NCBI RefSeq assembly: GCF_900113335.1
Contig: NZ_FOOX01000001.1
Span: 62,001 to 126,000, forward strand
DNA from: Desulfotruncus arcticus DSM 17038
GTDB taxonomy: Bacteria; Bacillota; Desulfotomaculia; Desulfotomaculales; Desulfallaceae
Length of the DNA: 64,000 bases
Direction: 5' to 3'
Each line of letters opens with the position of its first letter. The first letter of the stretch is position 1. The translations under genes and the position numbers were made by a program. The notes under the pieces were generated by a model. That model saw nothing but the letters and a program-made list of their open reading frames with translations, did no database searches and was not told the origin of the DNA. This document shows, piece by piece, positions 52,540-60,952 of the stretch.

Positions 52540-53844
52540 ATGCAAATGTATGACTTGATCTACAAAAAACGAAACGGCAGGGAACTTACCCGGGAGGAAA
52601 TAAACTACTTTATTCAGGGTTATACAGCCGGAACCATACCGGATTACCAGGTTTCGGCTCTGTTGATGGCGATATATTTTAAGGGCATGACCGGGCGGGA
52701 AACCGCTGACCTGACTATGGCCATGGTTAATTCAGGCGAGGTAATCAACCTGGAACAAATACCGGGTATTAAAGTGGACAAGCACAGTACCGGCGGGGTG
52801 GGTGATAAAACCACTCTGGTGCTGGCCCCCCTGGTTGCTTCCGCCGGGGTGCCCGTGGCCAAAATGAGCGGGCGTGGTTTGGGCCACACCGGGGGCACAA
52901 TTGATAAATTGGAATCAATCCCCGGCTTCAATGTCAACTTGCAGCCCGAAGATTTTATCAGACAAGTAAAAGATATCGGTATCGCCCTGATGGCCCAAAC
53001 AGGTATCATAACACCGGCGGACAAAAAACTATATGCTTTACGTGACGTAACGGCCACGGTGGACAGCATTCCGCTAATCGCATCCAGTGTAACCTCCAAG
53101 AAAATTGCCTCGGGAGCAGACGCTATATTGCTGGATGTAAAATGCGGCAGCGGAGCATTCATGAAAACCAGACAGGATGCAGCGTCCTTGGCCCAAGCTA
53201 TGGTTGCCATCGGAAAGCTGGTTAACCGCCGCATGGTGGCAGTGGTGACCGAGATGGGACAGCCTTTGGGACGCGCAGTGGGCAACGCCCTTGAGGTTAA
53301 GGAAGCCCTGACCACGTTAGTAGGCGAGGGGCCGGGGGATTTAAGAGAATTGTGCCTAACTCTCGGGTCACACATGCTGGTGCTGGGGGGAGTCAGCCGG
53401 GACACTGCCGGCGCCAGGGCGCGCCTGAAGGACTTGCTCAATCAAGGTAAGGCTTTGCAAAAATTTAAGCAGCTTATTGAAGCACAAGGTGGTAACGCTT
53501 CTGTTATTGACAGTCCGGAAAAACTGCCGGCGGCGAGGTATCAAAGCTCTGTTGCCGCCCCTGAAGGGGGCTATGTTGCCGACATTGATACAATGCAGGT
53601 GGGCAGGGCAGCCATGCTGCTGGGAGCCGGCCGGGCGTCCAAGGACGACCTTATTGATCATGCGGCCGGTCTGGTTTTAACAAAAAAGACGGGTGACTTT
53701 GTTAAAAAAGGTGAGGAACTGGCGGTTTTGCACACCAACCGGAAAGACGCGCTGGATGCGATAACCAAACTTACAGCATCTGCTTTTACAATTACTGTGA
53801 ATAGTCCGGAAAAGGCTCAACTAATTTGGGAAACTATTGAGTAA
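52540..53844 (+). CDS. pdp: Pyrimidine-nucleoside phosphorylase
   Basis: The 434-residue enzyme splits (deoxy)uridine/thymidine with phosphate into base and pentose 1-phosphate, which DeoB then uses. Motifs: [52 protein letters not shown] in pieces, [22 protein letters not shown] (phosphate/substrate site). The C-terminal alpha/beta domain is complete ([28 protein letters not shown]). Confidence 0.95.
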   Translation: MQMYDLIYKKRNGRELTREEINYFIQGYTAGTIPDYQVSALLMAIYFKGMTGRETADLTMAMVNSGEVINLEQIPGIKVDKHSTGGVGDKTTLVLAPLVASAGVPVAKMSGRGLGHTGGTIDKLESIPGFNVNLQPEDFIRQVKDIGIALMAQTGIITPADKKLYALRDVTATVDSIPLIASSVTSKKIASGADAILLDVKCGSGAFMKTRQDAASLAQAMVAIGKLVNRRMVAVVTEMGQPLGRAVGNALEVKEALTTLVGEGPGDLRELCLTLGSHMLVLGGVSRDTAGARARLKDLLNQGKALQKFKQLIEAQGGNASVIDSPEKLPAARYQSSVAAPEGGYVADIDTMQVGRAAMLLGAGRASKDDLIDHAAGLVLTKKTGDFVKKGEELAVLHTNRKDALDAITKLTASAFTITVNSPEKAQLIWETIE

Positions 53845-53892
53845 TATAAGCATCCGGCCAAATTTATGGCCGGAACTAAGGATAAAAGTATA

Positions 53893-53932
53893 AAAATCGC
53901 GCGCTAAGGGAACTGATTGAGCGCGATTTTTT
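53893..53932 (+). terminator. Rho-independent terminator after pdp
   Basis: AAAATCGCGC / GCGCGATTTT perfect 10-bp stem, 18-base loop, then TTTATTT. Another short stem (TCCGGCC / GGCCGGA, 53853-53874) lies between the stop codon and this hairpin. Confidence 0.85.
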
Positions 53933-53999
53933 ATTTGCCGTATAACTTTCATTATCCTCCACATAATATTTTGAGCGATAAAAACAGGGAGGGATGTCT

Positions 54000-55169
54000 A
54001 TGAAGCGCAGATACATCTTGTTAATTAATATTATGCTGTTGTTCCTTATTCTGGCTGTGGCGGGAACGGCGCTGGCAGCGACTGAGGAAAAGCCCTCCGG
54101 GGCCGGCCTGGAGACCACGGCGGAGGCTGCAGTGCTGATGGATGCCTACAGTGGCAAGATACTCTGGTCAAAAGAACCGGACAAGGAACTGCCAATGGCC
54201 AGTGTGACCAAATTAATGACCATGCTGCTGGCGTGTGAAGCCCTGGAGCAGGGAAAAATCAGCCTTGAAGACCGGGTTACCGTTTCGGAAAACGCGTGGA
54301 AAATGGGCGGTTCGCAAGTCTATCTCGAGCCGGGTGAGGAAATGAGCATGAAAGAAATGTTCATCTCAGTAGCAGTGGGGTCGGCCAATGACGCTAGCGT
54401 CGCTGTGGCCGAGCATATTGCCGGCTCGGTTGAAGCCTTTGTGGAAATGATGAACGCTAAAGCTAAAGAACTGGGCTGCAACCATACCAAGTTTGCTAAT
54501 CCAACCGGCTTACCGGCTGAAGGACACTATACCTCCGCCGGCGATATGGCAGTAATACTGCGTGAAGCATTGAAGTATTCCGAATTTAGAAAAACCTCTT
54601 CCATATATCGCTATGACCTTCGGGGCGGCGATTTTGTCCTGTGGAATACCAACAAGCTTTTAAAATGGTATCGCGGGGTCGATGCAGGCAAAACCGGCTG
54701 GACCAACGAAGCCAAATATTGCCTGGCCACAACGGCAAAAAGGGACGGTTTAAGGTTAATTTCAGTTGTATTGGGTACACCGGAGCCCAGAAGCCATTTC
54801 AGAGAAACGATAAAAATCTTTAATTATGGCTTTGCCCGTTACGAATCCGTTAATTTCGCCGAAAAAGGTGATAAGCTGGATACCGTAAAAGTCGATAAAG
54901 GTGTTATGGAACAGGTCGGCGTTGTCGCAGCTGAAGAAATTGCCGTTGCTGTCCCTAAAGGACAAAAGAAAAATATCCGCAGCGAGAAAGTCATTAAAGA
55001 CGGGCTCGAAGCCCCTGTGAAAAAGGGACAAAAAATTGGTGAGTTTGTAGTAAAGCTTGATGGCCGGGAGCTTCAAAGGTTCCCGCTGTTGGCCCAGTCC
55101 AACGTCGGTAAAGCATCTGTTTTCCAACAAATGTATAAAGTCATGAACAAGGTTTTTGGAGTTAAATGA
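54000..55169 (+). CDS. dacF: D-alanyl-D-alanine carboxypeptidase (DacF type)
   Basis: The protein has about 389 residues, with a signal peptide (residues 1-28, ending ALA), penicillin-binding SxxK in MASVTKLM, SxN in GSANDASVAV, KTG in GKTGWTNEAKYC, and a PBP5-type C-terminal domain. It trims peptidoglycan stem peptides; DacF is forespore-linked in Bacillus and sits upstream of spoIIA there too. The ATG at 54000 is preferred, because the ATG at 53994 directly abuts the GGAGG site. Confidence 0.93.
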   Translation: MKRRYILLINIMLLFLILAVAGTALAATEEKPSGAGLETTAEAAVLMDAYSGKILWSKEPDKELPMASVTKLMTMLLACEALEQGKISLEDRVTVSENAWKMGGSQVYLEPGEEMSMKEMFISVAVGSANDASVAVAEHIAGSVEAFVEMMNAKAKELGCNHTKFANPTGLPAEGHYTSAGDMAVILREALKYSEFRKTSSIYRYDLRGGDFVLWNTNKLLKWYRGVDAGKTGWTNEAKYCLATTAKRDGLRLISVVLGTPEPRSHFRETIKIFNYGFARYESVNFAEKGDKLDTVKVDKGVMEQVGVVAAEEIAVAVPKGQKKNIRSEKVIKDGLEAPVKKGQKIGEFVVKLDGRELQRFPLLAQSNVGKASVFQQMYKVMNKVFGVK

Positions 55170-55179
55170 TTTGTGGTTA

Positions 55180-55217
55180 AAAGGGACAATGCACTTAGCG
55201 GTAAATTGTCCCTTTTT
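55180..55217 (+). terminator. Rho-independent terminator after dacF
   Basis: AAAGGGACAAT / ATTGTCCCTTT perfect 11-bp stem, 14-base loop, then TTTATA. It separates dacF from spoIIAA, so read-through from dacF would be limited. Confidence 0.85.
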
Positions 55218-55291
55218 ATATTTAGCAATTGTTTGCATCGAAATGGTTTGTATGGTAAAATCTAACAAATATATCAAGAGGTGAGACGCAA

Positions 55292-55630
55292 GTGAACTAT
55301 GCTATTAAAAAAGAAAAAAACTGCCTGCTGGTAGCTGTTTTTGGAGAGATTGATATAAGCATAACGGATTCATTGCGTGAGGATGTAGACCGGGCACTGG
55401 ATAATTACGGGTCGGGGCAACTTGTGATTGATCTAAGCGGAGTTGATTTTATCGATAGTTCAGGCCTTGGCGTTATTTTGGGAAGATATAAAAAAGTTGC
55501 CGGTAAAGGCGGAAAAGTTTTCCTGGCCGGAGCCAAACCCCAGGTTAAAAAGGTGCTGGAATTGTCCGGCTTGTTAAACCTGATGGAAGAATATAATACT
55601 GCTGCCGAGGTAATTGATAAGATATCTTAA
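55292..55630 (+). CDS. spoIIAA: Anti-sigma-F factor antagonist SpoIIAA
   Basis: This 112-residue STAS protein has phosphorylated Ser in DFIDSSGLGVILGRYK (Ser56/57, equal to Bacillus Ser58). It releases sigma-F from SpoIIAB in the forespore when dephosphorylated by SpoIIE. It is followed by a repeat, then spoIIAB. Confidence 0.95.
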   Translation: MNYAIKKEKNCLLVAVFGEIDISITDSLREDVDRALDNYGSGQLVIDLSGVDFIDSSGLGVILGRYKKVAGKGGKVFLAGAKPQVKKVLELSGLLNLMEEYNTAAEVIDKIS

Positions 55631-55673
55631 CTCGTTTTTTAATTATTTACGGTAAAATAATGTGTAACTAGTA

Positions 55674-55774
55674 AGGAGTCAGGAGGCAGAAGACAGGAGT
55701 CAGGAGTACTAAAGAAAGAACAGAAAAGTTTATTGTTTAGTATATTATTCTGACTGCTGAATTCTGACTCTTTG
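55674..55774. repeat. Heptad-arm inverted repeat, copy i (inside the spoIIA operon)
   Basis: The left arm is AGGAGTCAGGAGGCAGAAGA, the right arm ATTCTGACTGCTGAATTCTG, and the core AAAAGTTTATTGTTTAGTAT. It fills the gap between spoIIAA and spoIIAB, which in most Firmicutes are nearly touching. Confidence 0.8.
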
Positions 55775-55796
55775 AGATTTAAGGGGGCGGACAGAT

Positions 55797-56237
55797 ATGA
55801 ATAAGGCGGTAATTGAATTTTCAAGCCGGGCGGAGAACGTTGCCTTTGCCAGGGTGGCGGTGACGGCGTTTGTTTCCCAGCTGGATTTTACTTTATCTGA
55901 ATTAGAGGAGTTAAAAGTGGCGGTATCTGAGGCGGTTTCCAACGCAATTGTACATGGTTACGCCAGTGATCCCGATCAAAACGTCAGGCTTGAAATCCGA
56001 GTAGCGGATAACTACCTGGAAATAGAGACAATCGATACAGGTAGAGGGATAGATGATATCGCCAAAGCGCTTGAGCCGGCCTATTCCACTGACCCCGAAA
56101 GAATGGGGCTGGGCTTTGCCTTTATGCAATCATTTATGGACAAGCTGGATGTAAAATCGGAACCGGGGCGGGGGACCAGAGTAAAAATGGTTAGGAAAGT
56201 GAGGGCTCCCGGCCGGGCAGCGGTGCGAGAGCACTAG
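55797..56237 (+). CDS. spoIIAB: Anti-sigma-F factor SpoIIAB
   Basis: The protein has 146 residues. The GHKL ATPase/kinase fold has N-box LKVAVSEAVSNAIVHGY, G1-box ETIDTGRGIDDI and G2 ERMGLGFAFMQSFMD. It binds sigma-F and phosphorylates SpoIIAA. It is followed 10 bases later by sigF. Confidence 0.95.
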   Translation: MNKAVIEFSSRAENVAFARVAVTAFVSQLDFTLSELEELKVAVSEAVSNAIVHGYASDPDQNVRLEIRVADNYLEIETIDTGRGIDDIAKALEPAYSTDPERMGLGFAFMQSFMDKLDVKSEPGRGTRVKMVRKVRAPGRAAVREH

Positions 56238-56247
56238 GAGGGCGTCC

Positions 56248-57024
56248 ATGAGCAGTAGATTAATTGAAATGAATTTGCCCCGTTTTCCATTGCTAAAAGA
56301 TGAGGAAATGAAACAATTATTGGCCAGAGCCCAGGCGGGGGACGCCCAGGCCAGGGAGAGGCTGGTGAATTGCAACTTGAAGCTGGTATTCAACCTGGTC
56401 AAAAGGTTTCAGAACCGGGGCTATGAGCTGGAAGATCTTTTTCAAATCGGTTGTATTGGCTTAATGAAAGCAATTGATAAATTTGATTTATCATATAATG
56501 TGCGTTTTTCAACCTATGCCGTACCGATGATTGTCGGTGAAATCAGGCGATTTTTAAGGGACGATAATCCAATAAAGGTAAGCCGCTCGATTAAAGAAAC
56601 AGCTTATAAAATTCAGCAGTCCCGGGAGTCGCTGGTATCCAAACTGGGTAGAGAGCCAACCATTTCTGAAATAGCCGACGAATTGGACGTATCTCGCGAA
56701 GAGGTTATAACTGCCCTGGAAGCAGTTCAGGCACCTGCTTCAATTTACGAAACTCTGCATCAGGATGACGGAGACCCGATTTATTTGCTGGACCAGTTGA
56801 GCGAAAGTGATGGTAATGACCTTAACTGGCTTGACAACATTGCTATAAAAGAAGTACTCAAGCAACTTCCGGACAGGGACAGATTAATTTTGCTTTGGCG
56901 GTTTTTTGGTGATAAAACGCAGGGGGAAATTGCAGATAAACTTGGGCTTTCGCAGGTACAGGTTTCACGCCTGGAACGCCAGGCGCTGAAAAAGCTGCAC
57001 GAGATGATGGAAAATGTCAATTAG
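56248..57024 (+). CDS. sigF: RNA polymerase sporulation sigma factor SigF
   Basis: The 258-residue sigma factor is the first forespore-specific one. Region 2 is ARERLVNCNLKLVFNLVKRF ... DLFQIGCIGLMKAIDKFDLSYNVRFSTYAVPMIVGEIRRFLRD, region 3 SRSIKETAYKIQQSRESLVSKLGREPTISEIADEL, and region 4 LPDRDRLILLWRFFGDKTQGEIADKLGLSQVQVSRLERQALKKL. Ribosome site is GGAGGG. The operon spoIIAA-AB-sigF is complete. Confidence 0.95.
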   Translation: MSSRLIEMNLPRFPLLKDEEMKQLLARAQAGDAQARERLVNCNLKLVFNLVKRFQNRGYELEDLFQIGCIGLMKAIDKFDLSYNVRFSTYAVPMIVGEIRRFLRDDNPIKVSRSIKETAYKIQQSRESLVSKLGREPTISEIADELDVSREEVITALEAVQAPASIYETLHQDDGDPIYLLDQLSESDGNDLNWLDNIAIKEVLKQLPDRDRLILLWRFFGDKTQGEIADKLGLSQVQVSRLERQALKKLHEMMENVN

Positions 57025-57115
57025 AATGGGGTTTAACCGATAACGAATAAAAAAACGTATATGACAAATAATACAATTGCCGTAAGAATCATAGTAACTA
57101 AAGGAGGAAATGATT

Positions 57116-57310
57116 ATGCAGATTAGAGTTATGGAAATGGTCGGGGAATCCAAGGAAGGGTGGCGCAGTGCGGTGCAGTCAGCTGTTTCCGAGGCGTCAA
57201 GAAACGTTCATAATATAGTTGGTGTGGAAGTGGTAAACTTTACAGCCAATGTGGACAATGGAAGAGTTGTAGACTATAGAGCCAACGTAAAAATTGCCCA
57301 TACCAGTTAA
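57116..57310 (+). CDS. Dodecin family flavoprotein
   Basis: This 64-residue protein has the dodecin fold (MQIRVMEMVGESKEGWRSAVQ ... VVDYRANVKIAHTS); the conserved Trp (EGWRSAV) stacks on flavin. Dodecins form dodecamers that store or buffer riboflavin/FMN or CoA-related ligands. The ATG at 57116 lies eight bases after AAGGAGG; the ATG at 57110 is too close. Confidence 0.85.
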   Translation: MQIRVMEMVGESKEGWRSAVQSAVSEASRNVHNIVGVEVVNFTANVDNGRVVDYRANVKIAHTS

Positions 57311-57336
57311 AGACACCGCGAGGTGTCTTTACTTTT
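57311..57336 (+). terminator. Rho-independent terminator after the dodecin gene
   Basis: AGACACC / GGTGTCT stem with a 4-base loop and TTTACTTTT. Confidence 0.75.
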
Positions 57337-57360
57337 CTAATCGACAAACGAACGACAAAT

Positions 57361-57499
57361 AATAAAGAAGACTTGGTTCAGGTGGGGTTTTGACCCATAC
57401 GTTGGGGACATACCTCGACCCAAAAGTTTGACCCATAAGTAGAGGTGTGTCCCCTTTCCTTATGCGAGGCGGGAGTCTTAGCGGCGGTTAACGAGATCA
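57361..57499 (-). repeat. Two-hairpin dispersed element, copy E4 (reverse, deleted derivative)
   Basis: Read on the minus strand it starts TGATCTCGTTAACCGCCGCT and ends AAGTCTTCTTTATT like E2 and E3. Between them are the left half of hairpin 1, one REP (57406-57467) and the right arm of hairpin 2. The linker CGAAATAAGTGCGACTAAG and both inner arms are missing. This is what recombination between the two REPs of an E3-like copy would leave. Confidence 0.8.
57406..57467. repeat. REP-like palindrome nested in E4
   Basis: GGGGACATACCTCGACCCAA on the plus-strand left, AGAGGTGTGTCCCCTTTCCT on the right. It is a chimera: outer left arm like REP 32160, middle and outer right arm like REP 32275 (in minus orientation). 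Confidence 0.7.
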
Positions 57500-57524
57500 A
57501 CTTAATCAATCCAAGGAGTCTTTG

Positions 57525-58112
57525 ATGGTGAATAAGCCTGTAAATGTCATAGTCGTAACCGATGGTGATATGGTTGCCAAGAAAACCGTAGAAACTGCAG
57601 CTCGTAATATAGGAGCCAGGTGTATATCAGCCTCCGCCGGTAATCCTACTGTTTTAAACGGTGAAGAACTTGTTAAACTAATCAAAAAGGCGGCTCATGA
57701 TCCGGTGGTGGTAATGCTGGATGACAAAGGCTACCACGGCCAGGGCCGTGGTGAATCGGCGCTGGCTTATATTGCCGGCCATCCCGATATTAACATTTTA
57801 GGCGCTCTGGCAGTTGCTTCCAACACGGTGGAGACTGAAGGCGCACATGTGGATATATCGGTGGATTGTAACGGAAATCTAATTGACGGTCCCGTGGACA
57901 AACTGGGCCGGGTGAACGATTTTAAGGAGCAAACCATTAATGGCGATACCGTTGAGGTTTTAGATGATCTAAAATTGCCGGTAGTCATCGGCATTGGTGA
58001 TGTAGGCAAAATGGACGGGGCTGATGATTATGCTTTTGGTGCGCCCTTAACTACTAAAGCGCTGCGGGAAATTCTTAAAAGGAGTGGATATGATGGCGCC
58101 CGCTGCAATTGA
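57525..58112 (+). CDS. spoVAE: Stage V sporulation protein AE (SpoVAEa type)
   Basis: This soluble 195-residue protein starts VNVIVVTDGDMVAKKTVETAARNIGARCIS and has VVMLDDKGYHGQGRGESALAYIAGHP. This is the SpoVAEa branch, encoded in the spoVA region whose products move dipicolinic acid during spore formation and germination. The ATG at 57525 is six bases after AAGGAG. The other spoVA genes (AC, AD, AEb) are not next to it. It overlaps spoVAF. Confidence 0.88.
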   Translation: MVNKPVNVIVVTDGDMVAKKTVETAARNIGARCISASAGNPTVLNGEELVKLIKKAAHDPVVVMLDDKGYHGQGRGESALAYIAGHPDINILGALAVASNTVETEGAHVDISVDCNGNLIDGPVDKLGRVNDFKEQTINGDTVEVLDDLKLPVVIGIGDVGKMDGADDYAFGAPLTTKALREILKRSGYDGARCN

Positions 58113-59655
58113 AGATAAAACCAGTCTGAGTAAAGATCTTAAGGTTAACCAGGACCTGCTGGATGAAAAACTTGCTTTTGATAAAAATTTTGACCTAGTC
58201 AGGCGGGAAATGGAAATAGGCGGCAAAAAGGTGCTTATGGTTTTCGTGGACGCCTTCGCCAATGCCGACCTAATGGTGGAAATCCTGCAAAAATTAACGG
58301 CACTGGACCGGCAGGACCTGTCGGTGGATGCTTTTAAAAAGCTCTTTTACCAGCACATTAATTACGTTGAAGTTGATCAAACCGAGTATTTGGAAGACCT
58401 GATCGAAAAAATGTTATCCGGTCCCCTGGTGCTGCTGGTTGACGGCATTGACCATGGCATCATACTGGACGTGCGCACATACCCTGCACGCAGTCCCCAG
58501 GAGCCGGACCTGGAAAAGGTGGTGCGAGGTTCAAGAGACGGGTTTACGGAAACCCTTGTTTTCAACACAGCGCTGATCAGAAGGCGTATTCGCGATCCCA
58601 AACTGCGCATGGAGTATATCCAGGCAGGGAACCGTTCTAAAACGGATATTGTTATCTCCTATATTGAAGATGTCGCCAATGAAGACCTGGTGCAAACCAT
58701 CAGGGAGAAAATATCAAGCATCAATATCGATGGCCTTCCCATGGCTGAGAAAGCTGTGGAAGAATTAATTTTGCCGGGCAGTTACTGGAACCCTTTGCCC
58801 CGTGTAAGGTACACGGAAAGACCCGATGTGGCGGCCATACACCTGCTGGAGGGGCATGTGCTGGTTATGGTTGATACTTCACCCAGTATAATGATAGCGC
58901 CGGTTACTTATTTCCATCATTTGCAGCATGCAGAAGAATACCGCCAGAGCCCTTCGATTGGAATATACTTGCGGTGGATCAGATTTATCGGAGTGGCTGC
59001 TTCCATTATTTTAACGCCCCTGTGGCTGCTGGCAGTTTTGCAGCCGCAAATATTACCCAATTGGCTGTCCTTCATCGGTCCGGATAAAGTCGGGAAAGTA
59101 CCGATATTTCTCCAGTTTCTGATTGCAGAAATAGCAGTGGATATGGTTAGAATGGCAACAATCCACACACCGACGGCGCTGGCCACGGCAGTCGGTATCA
59201 TTGCCGCCTTGTTGATAGGGGATATGGCCGTTGGCGTAGGGCTGTTTAACGCGGAAGTAATTATGTACACCGCCGCTGTGGTGGTAGGCAATTATCTTAC
59301 TCCCAGTTATGAACTTAGCCTGGTGAACCGCCTGTTTCGCCTGTTCCTGCTGGTAATGGTGGGTTTGTTCAAATTACCCGGGATGATCATCGGCTTGGCC
59401 TTGATTATGGCGCTGTTGGTGTTCAGCAAATCCTTCGGTATCCCGTACTTCTGGCCGGTGATTCCATTTAACGCCAAAGCATTATTGAACATACTGATTC
59501 GCAAACCGGTCCCCACAAGCAATATCCGGCCCAAAATAGTACACCCGCGTGATTCCGACCGTCAGGGTGTGCCTGTCCCGGCCCGCAAGGTCGGCAAAGA
59601 ACAGGGCAAGAATGGCAATAGCAACCCAAAAGATAAAAACGATAAACAGAAGTAA
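58093..59655 (+). CDS. spoVAF: Stage V sporulation protein AF (GerA family)
   Basis: This protein of about 520 residues belongs to the GerA/SpoVAF germination family, with soluble N-terminal domain (about 1-280, including DGIDHGIILDVRTYPARSPQEPD) and four to five membrane helices (about 295-440). The C-terminal tail is hydrophilic and Lys/Asn-rich. It acts in the inner spore membrane, where it is thought to amplify germinant receptor signals. AAAAGGAG precedes the ATG at 58093 (58090 is also possible). Confidence 0.9.
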   Translation: MAPAAIEDKTSLSKDLKVNQDLLDEKLAFDKNFDLVRREMEIGGKKVLMVFVDAFANADLMVEILQKLTALDRQDLSVDAFKKLFYQHINYVEVDQTEYLEDLIEKMLSGPLVLLVDGIDHGIILDVRTYPARSPQEPDLEKVVRGSRDGFTETLVFNTALIRRRIRDPKLRMEYIQAGNRSKTDIVISYIEDVANEDLVQTIREKISSINIDGLPMAEKAVEELILPGSYWNPLPRVRYTERPDVAAIHLLEGHVLVMVDTSPSIMIAPVTYFHHLQHAEEYRQSPSIGIYLRWIRFIGVAASIILTPLWLLAVLQPQILPNWLSFIGPDKVGKVPIFLQFLIAEIAVDMVRMATIHTPTALATAVGIIAALLIGDMAVGVGLFNAEVIMYTAAVVVGNYLTPSYELSLVNRLFRLFLLVMVGLFKLPGMIIGLALIMALLVFSKSFGIPYFWPVIPFNAKALLNILIRKPVPTSNIRPKIVHPRDSDRQGVPVPARKVGKEQGKNGNSNPKDKNDKQK

Positions 59656-59691
59656 TAAAAGGTTATTTAAGAAACCTAATAAATTTCCAAG

Positions 59692-59720
59692 TGCAGCCTA
59701 CGGGCTGCTTTATCTCTTTA
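59692..59720 (+). terminator. Terminator-like hairpin after spoVAF
   Basis: GCAGCC / GGCTGC stem with a 4-base loop, then TTTATCTCTTTAT. Confidence 0.55.
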
Positions 59721-59853
59721 TAAGATAACATCTATGCGCCAGTAACAAGTAGCGTGAGAATTTTTCAGGGTAGTATACGCAGCTAAATTTTAGTCCATAA
59801 TAATCTAATGTATTGGTTACTATGCAGATTGTCACCAAGTACTACTTCGAATT

Positions 59854-59912
59854 TAGTAGTCAGCAGCCGGCAGTCAAATAATTATTCTGACTCCTGAATT
59901 CTGACTCCTGAT
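59854..59912. repeat. Heptad-arm repeat, copy j (short)
   Basis: The left arm is degenerate (AGTAGTCAGCAGCCGGCAGT). The right arm is standard (TTCTGACTCCTGAATTCTGA). The core is almost absent. It lies before the activase-related genes. Confidence 0.7.
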
Positions 59913-59935
59913 TTAAGACTTTCCGGAGGTTAAAA

Positions 59936-60919
59936 ATGTCAATAAAAGTTGGTATACCCAGGGCTCTGCTCTACTACTACTTCTATCCCCAGTGGCTGTC
60001 CTTTTTTCAGCACCTTGGCGTTGAACCGGTTGTTTCTCACAAGACCACCCGCGGGCTGCTGGAGAAGGGATTGCGCTCTACCGTCGACGAGGCCTGTCTG
60101 CCGGTTAAACTGGCTGTAGGACATGTTCTCGATCTAAAGGATCGGGTAGATTATCTATTTTTACCACGCATGGTCAGCATGGCCAGGCGCGAGTATATTT
60201 GTCCCAAGTTTTTGGGATTTCCCGACATGGTTCGCAACACAATTGATAATTTGCCGCCGGTTATTGATATTAACCTGGACTTATACCGCAGGGGAAGCAA
60301 TACCTATACGTTCTATCAAGCACTGGGGAAAATCTTTACCAAAAATCCCGCCCGTATCTACCTGGCCTACCGGGCTTCGTGTCAGGCACTTGGAGAATAT
60401 TGTAAACAGCTGGAGTCGGGATTGCTGCCGGGCGAGTTAAAAACATTGTGCAGCAATGGAAACAACGGGATGGCTGATGTAACTATAGCCGTAATCGGAC
60501 ACCCCTATAACATTTACGATCGTTTTATTAGTATGGATATGATTAAACGGCTGTCTGAAAGCGGTGTCAACGTGGTAACTGCTGATCACCTGGCCGAGAG
60601 CGTGATCAGGAGGGAGGCCGGCAAACTTCCCAAACAGTTGTTTTGGACATTAAATCAGCGCATGATCGGTGCCGCTTATCGCTATTTCAACGAACCGGAA
60701 ATACACGGGCTGATTCACGTGGCCTCTTTCGGGTGCGGGCCGGATTCTATGACCGGCGAGCTGATAGAGAGATTTGCCCGCAGCAGGTCTACCAAACCCC
60801 TGCTGGTGCTGACCCTGGATGAACACACCGGGGAGGCTGGGATGGTTACCCGTTTAGAAGCATTTTTGGATATGGTGCGCTGGCGCCGCAACCTGGCGGA
60901 TGTGGCCGTCACTTTATAA
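59936..60919 (+). CDS. Acyl-CoA dehydratase activase-related protein (DUF2229 type), gene 1
   Basis: The protein has 327 residues, starting KVGIPRALLYYYFYPQWLSFFQHLGVE, typical of DUF2229/CoA-enzyme-activase proteins. Cysteines sit in DEACLPVKLAVGHV, EYICPKF and FGCGPDSM, and the end reads LDEHTGEAGMVTRLEAFLDMVRWR. These features resemble the FeS-carrying subunit of 2-hydroxyacyl-CoA dehydratases. The three genes here have no dehydratase HgdAB genes beside them. Function not established. Confidence 0.75.
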   Translation: MSIKVGIPRALLYYYFYPQWLSFFQHLGVEPVVSHKTTRGLLEKGLRSTVDEACLPVKLAVGHVLDLKDRVDYLFLPRMVSMARREYICPKFLGFPDMVRNTIDNLPPVIDINLDLYRRGSNTYTFYQALGKIFTKNPARIYLAYRASCQALGEYCKQLESGLLPGELKTLCSNGNNGMADVTIAVIGHPYNIYDRFISMDMIKRLSESGVNVVTADHLAESVIRREAGKLPKQLFWTLNQRMIGAAYRYFNEPEIHGLIHVASFGCGPDSMTGELIERFARSRSTKPLLVLTLDEHTGEAGMVTRLEAFLDMVRWRRNLADVAVTL

Positions 60920-60952
60920 CGTTGTAACAAGTCGGAGGCGAGGTGCAATAAT

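Noticed and set aside
52644-53441. A 265-codon minus-strand frame inside pdp
   Set aside because: Same reason: opposite a conserved phosphorylase, with low-complexity product text and no start signal.
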